A stretch of DNA of 14,666 bases. Source: an uncultured Clostridia bacterium. GTDB taxonomy: Bacteria > Bacillota > Clostridia > Oscillospirales > Oscillospiraceae. Where the stretch lies: the NCBI GenBank assembly GCA_945927915.1, contig CAMEMX010000012.1, positions 1 to 14,666 of the forward strand. The letters are read 5' to 3'. How positions within the stretch are numbered: position 1 is the first letter of the stretch; each line of letters begins with the position of its first letter. The notes beneath the pieces were generated by a model that saw nothing but the letters and a program-made list of their open reading frames with translations, did no database searches and was not told the DNA's origin. This document shows, in pieces, positions 6,157 through 13,817 of the stretch. The translations under genes were made by a program, and so were the position numbers.

Positions 6157-6770
6157 TGAAGGATCTTCCGGTTTTCCCCTGTCAGGACGGGCTGGCCTCG
6201 CTGATCCTCAGCGAGATCCCCTATCGCCAGGAGGCGTACATTCTGCTGCGGGCGGTCTACGGATCGCTCGCGGCTTTGGTGCGCCAGTGCGCAAATTTCT
6301 GTGCAGATGCCGGCGCAAAGCGCATCTATGTCAGCGGCGAGGGCGAGCTGTCCGCCTACCCGGTCTATGCCCGGCTGATCGACCGCAGCATCGAACGCGC
6401 TTTGCTTCCGCGCATCTCCGCCCGCACGGAGCGGACGGACAGCGACGAATGGGCCGCGCTTTACAACGAGCGCTTCCGCGCCGTCCCCTGCGCCAAGACC
6501 TACCGCAAGACGCCCGAAAATGCCTGCTTTATCTTCGACGGCGACGCGCGCATCGGGCTTGGTCTGTGCATCGGGGACGAGCTTGCCGCCGTTGCGAGTC
6601 TGGAGCGTGGCAGAGGCGCCGCGTGCGTCTGTGCGCTTGCCGCGCAGACGGACGCCGGGCGCATCCGCCTGCTGTGCGCGGAGGAAAACGCCGCCGCCAC
6701 GCGTCTTTATGACCGCCTCGGCTTCTCGAACGACGGCGTCCGCCGCGTTTGGCACCACGCCGCGCCATAA
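6156..6770 (+). CDS. GNAT-like acetyltransferase family protein
   Basis: A 204-residue soluble protein, third gene of the ECF operon; its ATG overlaps the previous stop by one base. The C-terminal half has the strand pattern of a GNAT fold. ENACFIFDGDARIGLG leads into a strand pair, and RIRLLCAEENAAATRLYDRLGF (about 167-188) is the classic end of GNAT motif B (N-x-x-A-xx-LY-x-x-x-GF). The acetyl-CoA loop (Q/RxxGxG/A) is weak: the region where it should lie reads VCALAAQTDAGRI, so acetyl-CoA binding is less certain. The N-terminal part (1-100) is not recognisable. Substrate unknown. About 30 nt after the stop the aldolase promoter begins; I see no clear terminator between them. Confidence 0.7.
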   Translation: MKDLPVFPCQDGLASLILSEIPYRQEAYILLRAVYGSLAALVRQCANFCADAGAKRIYVSGEGELSAYPVYARLIDRSIERALLPRISARTERTDSDEWAALYNERFRAVPCAKTYRKTPENACFIFDGDARIGLGLCIGDELAAVASLERGRGAACVCALAAQTDAGRIRLLCAEENAAATRLYDRLGFSNDGVRRVWHHAAP

Positions 6771-6805
6771 TTCGTGCGAAAGCTGCACTTAATATGAAAA
6801 ATTTC

Positions 6806-6833
6806 TTGCAATTCGCGGCAATTATGCTATAAT
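6806..6833 (+). promoter_or_regulatory. SigA-type promoter of fba
   Basis: TTGCAA (6806-6811) and TATAAT (6828-6833) are separated by 16 nt, with a TG one base upstream of the -10 (extended -10). An AAGGAG site at 6851-6856 lies 8 nt before the ATG at 6865. Confidence 0.85.
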
Positions 6834-6864
6834 AACCACGAATTCTAACAAAGGAGCGTTTATC

Positions 6865-7803
6865 ATGCCTCTGGTAACTACTACCGAAATGTTCAAGAAG
6901 GCCTACGAGGGCGGCTACGCCATCGGCGCTTTCAATGTCAACAACATGGAGATCGTGCAGGGCATCACCGAAGCCTGCGCCGAGACCCGTTCCCCCGTCA
7001 TCCTGCAGGTGTCCAAGGGCGCCCGTGCCTATGCCAACCACACCTACCTGACCAAGCTGGTCGAGGCGGCTGTGATCGAGAATCCCGAGATCCCCATCGC
7101 CCTGCATCTGGACCACGGCCCCGATTTCGAGACCTGCAAGAGCTGCATTGACGGCGGCTTCACCTCCGTTATGATCGACGGCTCCAGCCTCCCCTTTGAG
7201 GAGAACGTCAAGCTGGCAAAGCGCGTCGTCGAATACGCCCATGACCACGGCGTCGTGGTCGAGGCCGAGCTGGGCACCCTCGCCGGCATCGAAGACGAGG
7301 TCAACGTCTCCGCTGAGGACTCCTCCTACACCCGTCCCGAAGAGGTCGAGGAATTCGTCACCCGCACCGGCTGCGACTCCCTCGCCATCGCCATCGGCAC
7401 CAGCCACGGTGCATATAAGTTCAAGCCCGGCACCAAGCCCCAGCTCCGCTTCGACATCCTGAAGGAAGTTGAAAAGCGTCTGCCCGGCTTCCCCATCGTG
7501 CTGCACGGCTCCTCCTCCGTTCCACAGGAGTATGTTGAGATGATCAACGCCTTTGGCGGCGCAATGCCCGGCGCCATCGGCGTGCCCGAGGATCAGCTCC
7601 GTGAGGCTGCCCGCATGGCCGTCTGCAAGATCAACATCGACTCCGACCTGCGTCTTGCCATGACCGGCACCATCCGCAAGTATTTCGCGGAGCATCCCGA
7701 TCATTTCGACCCGCGCCAGTACCTCAAGCCCGCCCGCGCCAACATCAAGGAGCTTGTCAAGCATAAGCTCATCGACGTCCTCGGCTGCAACGGCAAGGCA
7801 TAA
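6865..7803 (+). CDS. fba: Class II fructose-bisphosphate aldolase
   Basis: A 312-residue zinc-dependent aldolase interconverting fructose 1,6-bisphosphate with dihydroxyacetone phosphate and glyceraldehyde 3-phosphate in glycolysis and gluconeogenesis (cytosol). Catalytic D83 and zinc ligand H84 sit in HLDHG (81-85). The VVVEAELG block (about 130-137) carries the conserved Glu residues. H181 (TSHGAYK) and H214 (VLHGSSS) complete the metal site, and KINIDSDLRLA near residue 255 is the phosphate-binding block. Length is normal. Codon choice is strongly biased, with C-ending codons and a near-consensus promoter and ribosome site, as expected for a highly expressed gene. It is monocistronic, bounded by its own promoter and terminator. 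Confidence 0.97.
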   Translation: MPLVTTTEMFKKAYEGGYAIGAFNVNNMEIVQGITEACAETRSPVILQVSKGARAYANHTYLTKLVEAAVIENPEIPIALHLDHGPDFETCKSCIDGGFTSVMIDGSSLPFEENVKLAKRVVEYAHDHGVVVEAELGTLAGIEDEVNVSAEDSSYTRPEEVEEFVTRTGCDSLAIAIGTSHGAYKFKPGTKPQLRFDILKEVEKRLPGFPIVLHGSSSVPQEYVEMINAFGGAMPGAIGVPEDQLREAARMAVCKINIDSDLRLAMTGTIRKYFAEHPDHFDPRQYLKPARANIKELVKHKLIDVLGCNGKA

Positions 7804-7814
7804 CACAAATTTAC

Positions 7815-7860
7815 AGATCCCCGGAGGCCGGCTATCCGGTCTCCGGGGATCTTGTATTTC
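7815..7860 (+). terminator. Intrinsic terminator of fba
   Basis: A 17-bp stem (7815-7831 with 7836-7852, one G-U pair) has a 4-nt CTAT loop. It starts 12 nt after the stop and is followed by a modest T-rich tail, TTGTATTTC. Confidence 0.85.
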
Positions 7861-7872
7861 CGAAAGCAGGAA

Positions 7873-7905
7873 TTGCGCATTCGAAGCCGTGGCCCGAATG
7901 CGCAA
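7873..7905. repeat. Inverted repeat upstream of the subtilase gene
   Basis: TTGCGCATTCG (7873-7883) and CGAATGCGCAA (7895-7905) are perfect complements around an 11-nt spacer. It has no T-run, so it is more likely an operator or RNA structure than a terminator. Confidence 0.6.
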
Positions 7906-7906
7906 C

Positions 7907-7930
7907 ATATTTATAGTATTACATAAATAT
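7907..7930. repeat. A+T-rich inverted repeat next to the first one
   Basis: ATATTTAT (7907-7914) and ATAAATAT (7923-7930) form a perfect 8-bp palindromic pair with an 8-nt spacer, beginning one base after the previous inverted repeat. Confidence 0.5.
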
Positions 7931-8035
7931 ACCACTGTCAAGCTTTATTTCCTGCGCACCGCAAATTCCCGGATATATTGTGACGATGCCGAAAACAAGG
8001 ATACTTCTAACTTAATTTTTAGTATTTATGCTATA

Positions 8036-8064
8036 TTGACAGCAGCACCCTTAGGGTATAGCAT
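8036..8064 (+). promoter_or_regulatory. SigA-type promoter of the subtilase gene
   Basis: A perfect TTGACA (8036-8041) and TAGCAT (8059-8064) are separated by 17 nt. Start codon to -10 is about 100 nt, giving a 5' leader that includes the hairpin CATTGTG/CACAATG (8114-8132). Confidence 0.65.
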
Positions 8065-8165
8065 TAAAAAAACGAATATCAATACGCAAGTCTGGGATCG
8101 GAGCAGGTTATTGCATTGTGTGAAGCACAATGTGATGATAAAAAATACAAAAGCGGAGGTACACA

Positions 8166-11100
8166 ATGAAAAGAATGAGCAAACGGCTGTTGGCTTTTGT
8201 GCTCTGTCTGGTCATGGTTTTCGGCGTTTTGGGCATTCCGAGCGCCGGAGCCACCAACGCGTCCGAAACGGCGCAGCCGGACAGCAGCAAGGTGATCTAT
8301 GCCAACGGCAGCGCAGCAACCTATGTTCCTGCCGGATACACTTATGTTTATCAAAGCGAATCCGGTCAGACCTACAGCCGCACCACGGACTGCGACGTCT
8401 ACATTTCGCAGCGCGTGCTGACGGCGGACGAAGCCGCCAAGCTCGCCGCACTGGAATACGGCGAGGTCAGCTACGTCAAGGGCGAGGACGGTCAGCCGCT
8501 GGTCCGCAGAGATTTTGATGCCAAGCAGGCGGCAGAATACTCCGACGTCGTCGGTCAGATCCTTGCCGGCACCCCGGTCGCCGAGGGCGACAAGGTCAGC
8601 GTCGTCAGCGAGCTTTACGGCAAGGCCACGCCGGTCAAGGCGCTCATCACCTTTGAAGAAGCGCCTGTCAGCAAGCTCGACGGAATGTCCGTCAGCCTCG
8701 GCACGCCGCTCGGCGCCGCAGAGCAGCAGGCAATGGCAAGCCTGCGCGCGAAGCAGAAGACCGCCGCCGCGAGCATCGGCAAAAAGCTCGGCTACAGCGT
8801 TGCCATCAGCGGTCAGTTCACGCTTCTGACCAACGCGATCTCCGCCACCGTCAACTACGGCGATCTCGCAAAGATCAGCGCCATGGACGGCGTCAAGAGC
8901 GCGATCGTAATGCCCTCGTTTACGATGCCGGAGGTCAATTTCCAGACCGTCGACGCCGATTCCCAGCAGATTTCGACGAACCTCAAGTACGTCTCGACCG
9001 GCATGGGCGCAGCGCAGGCATGGGATTGCGGCTATCAGGGCGAGGGCATGACCATTGCCGTCATCGACACCGGCCTTTGCTACATGAATTCCTCCTTCTC
9101 CACTGAGCCGACGGATCCCGAAGCCGTCGCTTTCTCCAAGGACGATATTTCAAAGATCCTTCTGACCAAGGAGCTCCACGCCGAGGCGCTCAGCGACGAG
9201 ACCTCGGTCGACACGGTCTACTACAGCAGCAAGATCCCCTTCGGCTTCAACTACGCCGACGGAGCGGCTGACTTCGGCTCCGACGATTCGACGATGTTCG
9301 GTCACGGCACCCACGTCGCAGGCATCGTTGCCGGCAACCTGACCGAGGAAAAGCAGCAGGAGTTCGATATGCAGAGCATGGGCATTGCCCCCGAGGCACA
9401 GCTCATCATCATGAAGGTCTTTGACAGCAAAGGCAATTGCTATTTCGACTACATCCTCGCCGCAATGGAGGACGCCATCGTCCTCGGCGTCGACTGCGCC
9501 AACCTGTCCCTCGGCTCTCCCAGCGGTCCTTACTACTACGAGGACATCACCGAGGTCTATGACGCCGCCTATGCCGCCGGCATCAACGTCGTCGCCTCCG
9601 CCGGCAACGACGCCTCCAGCGCAGACGGAAGTCTCTGGGGCGGCGGCCTGCTGAAATCCTCGACCGTCTCGAGCGGCACGGTCGGCATGCCCGGCAGCTT
9701 TGACTCCGTTCTCACGGTCGCCAGCGCGGAAAACGGCGCAGATATTTCCTTCATTGGCAACGGCATCAGCTGGTTCAACGACATGATCGATTCCCGCCAG
9801 TATGTCAGCTATGAGGAAGTGCCCGATGCTCCCGAGGGCATGGGCTTCAAGGAGCGTCTGCAGGGGCAGAGCTTCGAATTCACGGATTCCTTCAATGACG
9901 CCGAGGGCAAGCTCGTCTTCCTCGACTTTGCCGGCGGTGATGCCGATCCCATCATCGACATGGCGGTCGAAACCAAGGCGGCCGGCGTGGTCCTCTGCCT
10001 GCCCGAGATCAAGTATGACGACAACGGCGAGCCCCTCAACGAGCCTGCCGAATACACCTTGACGAAGTTTGACGTGCCCGTTGCCATCAGCGACGACAAC
10101 CAGCACGCATGGATGCTGCGCCAGAGACCCGCCGAGGGTCTTGTGCGCGTCGACGCATTCTGGAATCCCAGCAGCACTGCCGGACAGATGTCCGACTTCT
10201 CCTCCTGGGGCCCGACGGACGGTCTGACCCTGAAGCCGGAGATCACCGGCATTGGCGGCGGTGTCTTCTCGGCGTATTATTTTGACTCCTTCGCCGTCGC
10301 CTCCGGCACCTCGATGTCCTCTCCGGCGGTTGCCGCCTCCGCGGCGCTGGTGCGGCAGTACCTCAAGACCACCGGAATGGACGAAGCGGAGATCGCACAC
10401 GCTGTAAACTGCCTGCTTATGAGCACGGCAACGCCGATCTTCGACGAGGAGCACGACACCTACTACTTCGTGCGCCGCCAGGGCGCCGGCATGGCGAACG
10501 CCGGCAACGCCATCGCCTCCGAAGCCTATATTCAGGTCGAGGGCACCAACAAGGCAAAGCTTGAGCTGGGCGACGATCCCGAAAAGACCGGCGTCTATGA
10601 AATGAGCTTTGAAGTTGTGAACTTCTCCGACACCGACAAGGTCTATACGCTTGACACCATCGTGCTCGGTCAGATCGCCGAGGGCGGTCAGATCAGAGAC
10701 GGCAAGGTCACCTATCTCGTTTATGACTACGCCAAGGAGCTTCAGGCGGAGGTCACCTCCAGCCTGAGCGATAACACCGTCACCGTGCCCGCAGGCGGCA
10801 CCGCCGAGGTCACCGTAACGGTCAGCCTGACGGATGCGGCAAAGGCATACTACGACGAGCGCTTCCCCTGCGGCGCCTATGTGGAAGGCTTCATCCGCCT
10901 GCTCAGCGACGACACGCCCAACCTCACCGTTCCGTTCCTCGCTTTCTACGGCGACTACGGCGCAGCGCCCATCATGGACGATCAGAGCTATGTCGGCCTG
11001 CTTGGCGGAAAGAAGGGCTACAACGCCGCGGATCAGTTCCAGAGCGCCATCTGGTCGACGTATGTGAAGCCCAGCACCATCCCCGATGTCGAAGGCACCA

Positions 11101-12767
11101 CCACCGAAGTCTATCTCGGCGACACCCGCAACGAAGGCTATGATAAGGTTCTGCTCAAGGACTTCGATTTCGAAACCATGCAGTACGCTTACACCCCCTT
11201 CTTCTCCGAGCACGCCGGCATCTCCCCGAATAATGACGGTATGTGGGATGAGCTTTACATGGGTCTCGGCCTGAACCGCAACGCGGAAAACATCCACTAC
11301 ACGGTCACCGATCTCGGCACCGGCGAGGTCCTGTGGGAGCAGGACACCGGCTTTGTCAACAAGACCTACAGCGCTGCGACCTACGCCGGCTCCGGCATGG
11401 AGGCGCTGTCGATGGAATGGCTCTATGAGCTTGTCGTGATCGAATACCCGTGGGGCGATGTCTACGCCTACTATGATATGGAGAACTGTCTGCTTGAGGA
11501 GAACACGCTGGTCTCCATCGAGGCAGAGGTCACGCCGGAATATCCTGGCGCAGCCGTCCAGACGCAGACCTATACGCTCTACATCGACTGCTCCGGCCCG
11601 ATCGCTCCGGACGGCCTCACGCTCTCTACCGAGGAAGAAGACCCGATCGACTTCGGTGATTTCATCATCCCCGGCACGACGATGTATCTGTTCAAGACGG
11701 TATCGGACGAGTATTGGTACCGCGATTACGACCTCGAACTGACGCTGGACTACAGCGAGGAGGAGGATCGCTGGTACGGCTTCGTCAGCACCAGTACCTA
11801 CTTCATGGACGAGCGCCCGGTGCGCGATGACGGCGGCTGGACGGAGGTCGGCATCAGCAACTTTGAGACCAACAGCAAGTATGTATTCTTTGCCTATGAC
11901 TACGCCGGCAACGTCTCCGCCTTTGAGATCCTGGGCGGCGAGCATCTGACGGAAAACATCAGCCTGACCGCAGACAAGACCACCATCATGGTCGGCGAGA
12001 CGCTGACCGTCACCGACGTTGGCGAAGCGCCGTACAATAACGTCCTGACTTGGAAGTCCTCCGACGAGTCCGTTGTCAGGATCGTGGAATCGGCTGATCA
12101 CAGCGCTGTCATCGAAGGCGTCTCCAGAGGCGACGCGACCGTGACCGCCGGCTTCGGTGATTTCGTCGCAACGATCGACATCCACGTCACGGACGAGGAA
12201 TTTGAGGCACTGAAGACCAGATTCACCGACATCTCCGGACATTGGGCGGAAGATGTCATCCTCGAAGCGGTCTATGCCGGCCTGTTCAACGGCGACGGTA
12301 AGGACACCTTCGGTCCCGATAAGCCCATCACCCGCGCGCAGGCGATCACCGTCCTGTACCGCATGGAGGGCGAGCCTGAGGTCGCTGCATCCTCCGTCTT
12401 CACGGATGTTCCCGAAACGCAGTACTATGCCAAGGCAGTTGCCTGGGCGGCGGAGAACGGCATCGTGAACGGCGCCACGCCATCCACCTTCGAGCCGGAT
12501 GAGATGATCACCAGAGAGCAGCTTGCCGCCATCCTCTTCCGCTACGCAGGCTACAAGGAGCTGGATCTGACCGCCGAGGCTGACCTGAGCGCGTATGAGG
12601 ACGCCGACACGATCAGCAGCTATGCCAAGGACGCCTTCGTATGGGCGGTCGCCAACGGCCTGATCAACGGCGACAGCGAGACCACGCTCTCCCCGCAGGG
12701 TACCGCGACCCGCGCAGAGGCCGCCGCGCTTCTGGTTCGTTTCCAGGCATTTCTTTCCATGAATTGA
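8166..12767 (+). CDS. Secreted SLH-anchored subtilisin-like serine protease (S8, lactocepin/C5a-peptidase-like)
   Basis: A 1533-residue cell-surface protease. A signal peptide occupies about residues 1-32 (basic KRMSKR, hydrophobic LLAFVLCLVMVFGVLGI, small-residue cleavage region). A propeptide-like region runs to about 265. The S8 domain has catalytic D301 (AVIDTG), H380 (GHGTHVAG), oxyanion N481 (SAGND) and S716 (GTSMSSP). A PA-like insert (about 545-655) sits between N481 and S716. An Fn3-like segment follows (from about 790), then a long C-terminal stalk (about 940-1260). A Big_2-type Ig domain covers about 1263-1345. Three S-layer homology repeats start at 1353 (FTDISGHWAED), 1412 (FTDVPETQYYAK) and 1477 (YEDADTISSYAK); SLH repeats usually bind pyruvylated wall polysaccharide. 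The probable role is degradation of external proteins or peptides at the surface. It is monocistronic, with a long leader and a strong terminator. Confidence 0.95.
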   Translation: MKRMSKRLLAFVLCLVMVFGVLGIPSAGATNASETAQPDSSKVIYANGSAATYVPAGYTYVYQSESGQTYSRTTDCDVYISQRVLTADEAAKLAALEYGEVSYVKGEDGQPLVRRDFDAKQAAEYSDVVGQILAGTPVAEGDKVSVVSELYGKATPVKALITFEEAPVSKLDGMSVSLGTPLGAAEQQAMASLRAKQKTAAASIGKKLGYSVAISGQFTLLTNAISATVNYGDLAKISAMDGVKSAIVMPSFTMPEVNFQTVDADSQQISTNLKYVSTGMGAAQAWDCGYQGEGMTIAVIDTGLCYMNSSFSTEPTDPEAVAFSKDDISKILLTKELHAEALSDETSVDTVYYSSKIPFGFNYADGAADFGSDDSTMFGHGTHVAGIVAGNLTEEKQQEFDMQSMGIAPEAQLIIMKVFDSKGNCYFDYILAAMEDAIVLGVDCANLSLGSPSGPYYYEDITEVYDAAYAAGINVVASAGNDASSADGSLWGGGLLKSSTVSSGTVGMPGSFDSVLTVASAENGADISFIGNGISWFNDMIDSRQYVSYEEVPDAPEGMGFKERLQGQSFEFTDSFNDAEGKLVFLDFAGGDADPIIDMAVETKAAGVVLCLPEIKYDDNGEPLNEPAEYTLTKFDVPVAISDDNQHAWMLRQRPAEGLVRVDAFWNPSSTAGQMSDFSSWGPTDGLTLKPEITGIGGGVFSAYYFDSFAVASGTSMSSPAVAASAALVRQYLKTTGMDEAEIAHAVNCLLMSTATPIFDEEHDTYYFVRRQGAGMANAGNAIASEAYIQVEGTNKAKLELGDDPEKTGVYEMSFEVVNFSDTDKVYTLDTIVLGQIAEGGQIRDGKVTYLVYDYAKELQAEVTSSLSDNTVTVPAGGTAEVTVTVSLTDAAKAYYDERFPCGAYVEGFIRLLSDDTPNLTVPFLAFYGDYGAAPIMDDQSYVGLLGGKKGYNAADQFQSAIWSTYVKPSTIPDVEGTTTEVYLGDTRNEGYDKVLLKDFDFETMQYAYTPFFSEHAGISPNNDGMWDELYMGLGLNRNAENIHYTVTDLGTGEVLWEQDTGFVNKTYSAATYAGSGMEALSMEWLYELVVIEYPWGDVYAYYDMENCLLEENTLVSIEAEVTPEYPGAAVQTQTYTLYIDCSGPIAPDGLTLSTEEEDPIDFGDFIIPGTTMYLFKTVSDEYWYRDYDLELTLDYSEEEDRWYGFVSTSTYFMDERPVRDDGGWTEVGISNFETNSKYVFFAYDYAGNVSAFEILGGEHLTENISLTADKTTIMVGETLTVTDVGEAPYNNVLTWKSSDESVVRIVESADHSAVIEGVSRGDATVTAGFGDFVATIDIHVTDEEFEALKTRFTDISGHWAEDVILEAVYAGLFNGDGKDTFGPDKPITRAQAITVLYRMEGEPEVAASSVFTDVPETQYYAKAVAWAAENGIVNGATPSTFEPDEMITREQLAAILFRYAGYKELDLTAEADLSAYEDADTISSYAKDAFVWAVANGLINGDSETTLSPQGTATRAEAAALLVRFQAFLSMN

Positions 12768-12779
12768 TCGCGTAGTTCC

Positions 12780-12819
12780 AAAAAAGCGTCCCTCCGGCTC
12801 GTTGCAGGCCGGAGGGACG
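12780..12819 (-). terminator. Second terminator for the abrB-like transcript
   Basis: A perfect 12-bp stem (12787-12798 with 12808-12819) with a 9-nt loop is followed on the minus strand by CTTTTTT (12786-12780). The plus strand lacks a T-run after the stem, so this one acts mainly on minus-strand transcripts. Confidence 0.85.
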
Positions 12820-12823
12820 TACC

Positions 12824-12868
12824 AAAAAAGCACCGGAGGCTGCAAGGTCGCAGCCTCCGGTGCTTTTT
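12824..12868. terminator. Bidirectional terminator between the subtilase and abrB-like genes
   Basis: A perfect 14-bp GC-rich stem (12830-12843 with 12850-12863) with a 6-nt loop is flanked by six A (12824-12829) and five T (12864-12868). It works on both strands. The abrB-like TAA (12867-12869) overlaps its arm. Confidence 0.95.
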
Positions 12869-13115
12869 ATTCGTTTTCCTCATTGAGCGCCTGCAGGCAA
12901 CTGCCGCAGACCCGTTTTCCCCTGTAGCCGATCAGGTCCTCCGCTGCGCCGCAAAAAATACACGCAGGCAGGTGCTTTCGCAGGATGACGCGATCCTCCT
13001 CCACTGCGATCTCCAGCGGGTCATGCTCCTCGATCTCCAGCATACGCCGCAGCTCGATGGGCAACACGATGCGGCCAAGCTCGTCCACTTTGCGGATGAT
13101 TCCTGTTGATTTCAT
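12867..13115 (-). CDS. AbrB/SpoVT-type transition-state regulator with Cys-pair tail
   Basis: An 82-residue DNA-binding protein. Residues 1-48 (MKSTGIIRKVDELGRIVLPI, then ELRRMLEI and LEIAVEEDRVILRK) match the swapped-hairpin AbrB N-terminal domain nearly residue for residue. In the Bacillus AbrB/Abh family this domain binds A+T-rich DNA and represses post-exponential genes. The C-terminal half is unlike Bacillus AbrB: C52xxC55 and C70xxC73 in CIFCG and VCGSC could form a small zinc-binding knuckle, a variant I recall from clostridial AbrB-like proteins. The ATG at 13115 has an AGGAGG site upstream. It has its own promoter and two downstream terminators, and is divergent from spmA. Targets are unknown; the A+T-rich leader of the subtilase gene is a candidate only by analogy. 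Confidence 0.93.
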   Translation of the reverse strand: MKSTGIIRKVDELGRIVLPIELRRMLEIEEHDPLEIAVEEDRVILRKHLPACIFCGAAEDLIGYRGKRVCGSCLQALNEENE

Positions 13116-13150
13116 GTGCCCCCTCCTCTGTATTTGGCTTCTCTATTTGT

Positions 13151-13178
13151 ATTTTACCATATTTATCCGTTCTGTCAA
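13151..13178 (-). promoter_or_regulatory. SigA-type promoter of the abrB-like gene
   Basis: Minus-strand TTGACA (13178-13173) and TAAAAT (13156-13151) are separated by 16 nt, with TG one base before the -10 (extended -10). Confidence 0.85.
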
Positions 13179-13180
13179 GT

Positions 13181-13213
13181 AAAAAGCATACTGCCGCGAC
13201 AAAAAGCATAGTC
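13181..13213 (+). promoter_or_regulatory. Tandem AAAAAGCATA repeat, possible sporulation-sigma promoter of spmAB
   Basis: AAAAAGCATA occurs at 13181-13190 and again at 13201-13210. GCATA (13186-13190), a 16-nt spacer and CATAGTC (13207-13213) resemble a SigF/SigG-type -35/-10 pair. This is only a visual match; spmAB in B. subtilis is usually assigned to SigE. Confidence 0.35.
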
Positions 13214-13235
13214 TGTCCGCAGGAGGTGCTTTTGC

Positions 13236-13817
13236 ATGATGGGTTATATCTGGGTCGGGATGCTGGTTCTGTCCGTCTGCGCGGCGCTGGCGGAGGGTCG
13301 CCTTGGCGTTCTGACGGGCGCAGCGATGGAGGGCGCGTCATCGGCGGTCGCCCTGTGCCTCTCTCTGGCGGGCGCACTGTGTCTTTGGAGCGCGTTTGCC
13401 AAGGTGATGGAGAAGGCCGGACTGACGGAAAAGCTCGGCAGACTGATGCAGCCGCTCTTTCGCAGGCTGTTTCCGCAGGCGAGCCGCGACCCCGTTGCCC
13501 TCGGCTGCCTGACAGGCAATGTCTCTGCCAATCTGCTCGGCCTCGGCAACGCCGCCACGCCGATGGGCATCGCGGCGGTCAGGCGGATGAAGGCACTCTC
13601 CGGCGGTGCGGAAGCCTCGGACGAGATGTGCCTGCTCATCGTGATGAACACGGCCTCCATTCAGCTTCTGCCGACGACCGTCGCCGCCGTCCGTGCCTCC
13701 CTGGGCGCACAGGGGCCATTTGACATCCTGCCTGCGGTCTGGCTGACGTCGATCCTCTCGGTCGCGGCGGGAATCGCGGCGGCAAAGCTCCTGCGGAGGG
13801 TCACGCGCCGTGCTTGA
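13236..13817 (+). CDS. spmA: Spore maturation protein A
   Basis: A 193-residue membrane protein with a nucleoside-recognition (Gate) domain. The start ATG at 13236 follows AGGAGG (13221-13226) by 9 nt; an adjacent in-frame ATG at 13239 is possible. Hydrophobic segments lie at about 3-25, 35-55 and 165-188. The core reads GCLTGNVSANLLGLGNAATPMGI (about 90-112) followed by LIVMNTASIQLLPTT, characteristic of SpmA. In B. subtilis SpmA and SpmB are needed for normal dehydration of the spore core; the N-terminal half pairs with SpmB in the membrane. It overlaps spmB by 8 nt, so the two are co-translated. It indicates a spore-forming lineage. Confidence 0.93.
   Translation: MMGYIWVGMLVLSVCAALAEGRLGVLTGAAMEGASSAVALCLSLAGALCLWSAFAKVMEKAGLTEKLGRLMQPLFRRLFPQASRDPVALGCLTGNVSANLLGLGNAATPMGIAAVRRMKALSGGAEASDEMCLLIVMNTASIQLLPTTVAAVRASLGAQGPFDILPAVWLTSILSVAAGIAAAKLLRRVTRRA

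Larger units (their letters stand above)
7804..8165. other. A+T-rich non-coding leader between fba and the subtilase gene
   Basis: These 362 nt hold no supported gene. They contain the fba terminator, two adjacent inverted repeats (7873-7930), a promoter at 8036-8064, a small hairpin at 8114-8132 and the subtilase ribosome site GGAGG (8155-8159). Base composition is clearly more A+T-rich than in the surrounding genes. A weaker extended -10-like TATGCTATATT also occurs at about 8027-8037. The long transcript leader suggests regulated expression. Confidence 0.6.

Noticed and set aside
6529..7941. 470-codon minus-strand frame over the aldolase gene
   Set aside because: It is antisense to an unmistakable aldolase; a repetitive Gly/Asp/Val shadow.
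7754..8518. Possible small protein in the leader before the subtilase
   Set aside because: The frame continues into the subtilase gene out of frame, has no ribosome site, and resembles no known protein.
9150..12845. Very long open frame antisense to the subtilase gene (1231 codons)
   Set aside because: It is produced by the GC-rich codon pattern of the sense gene, shows no recognisable domain or ribosome site, and runs through both terminators.
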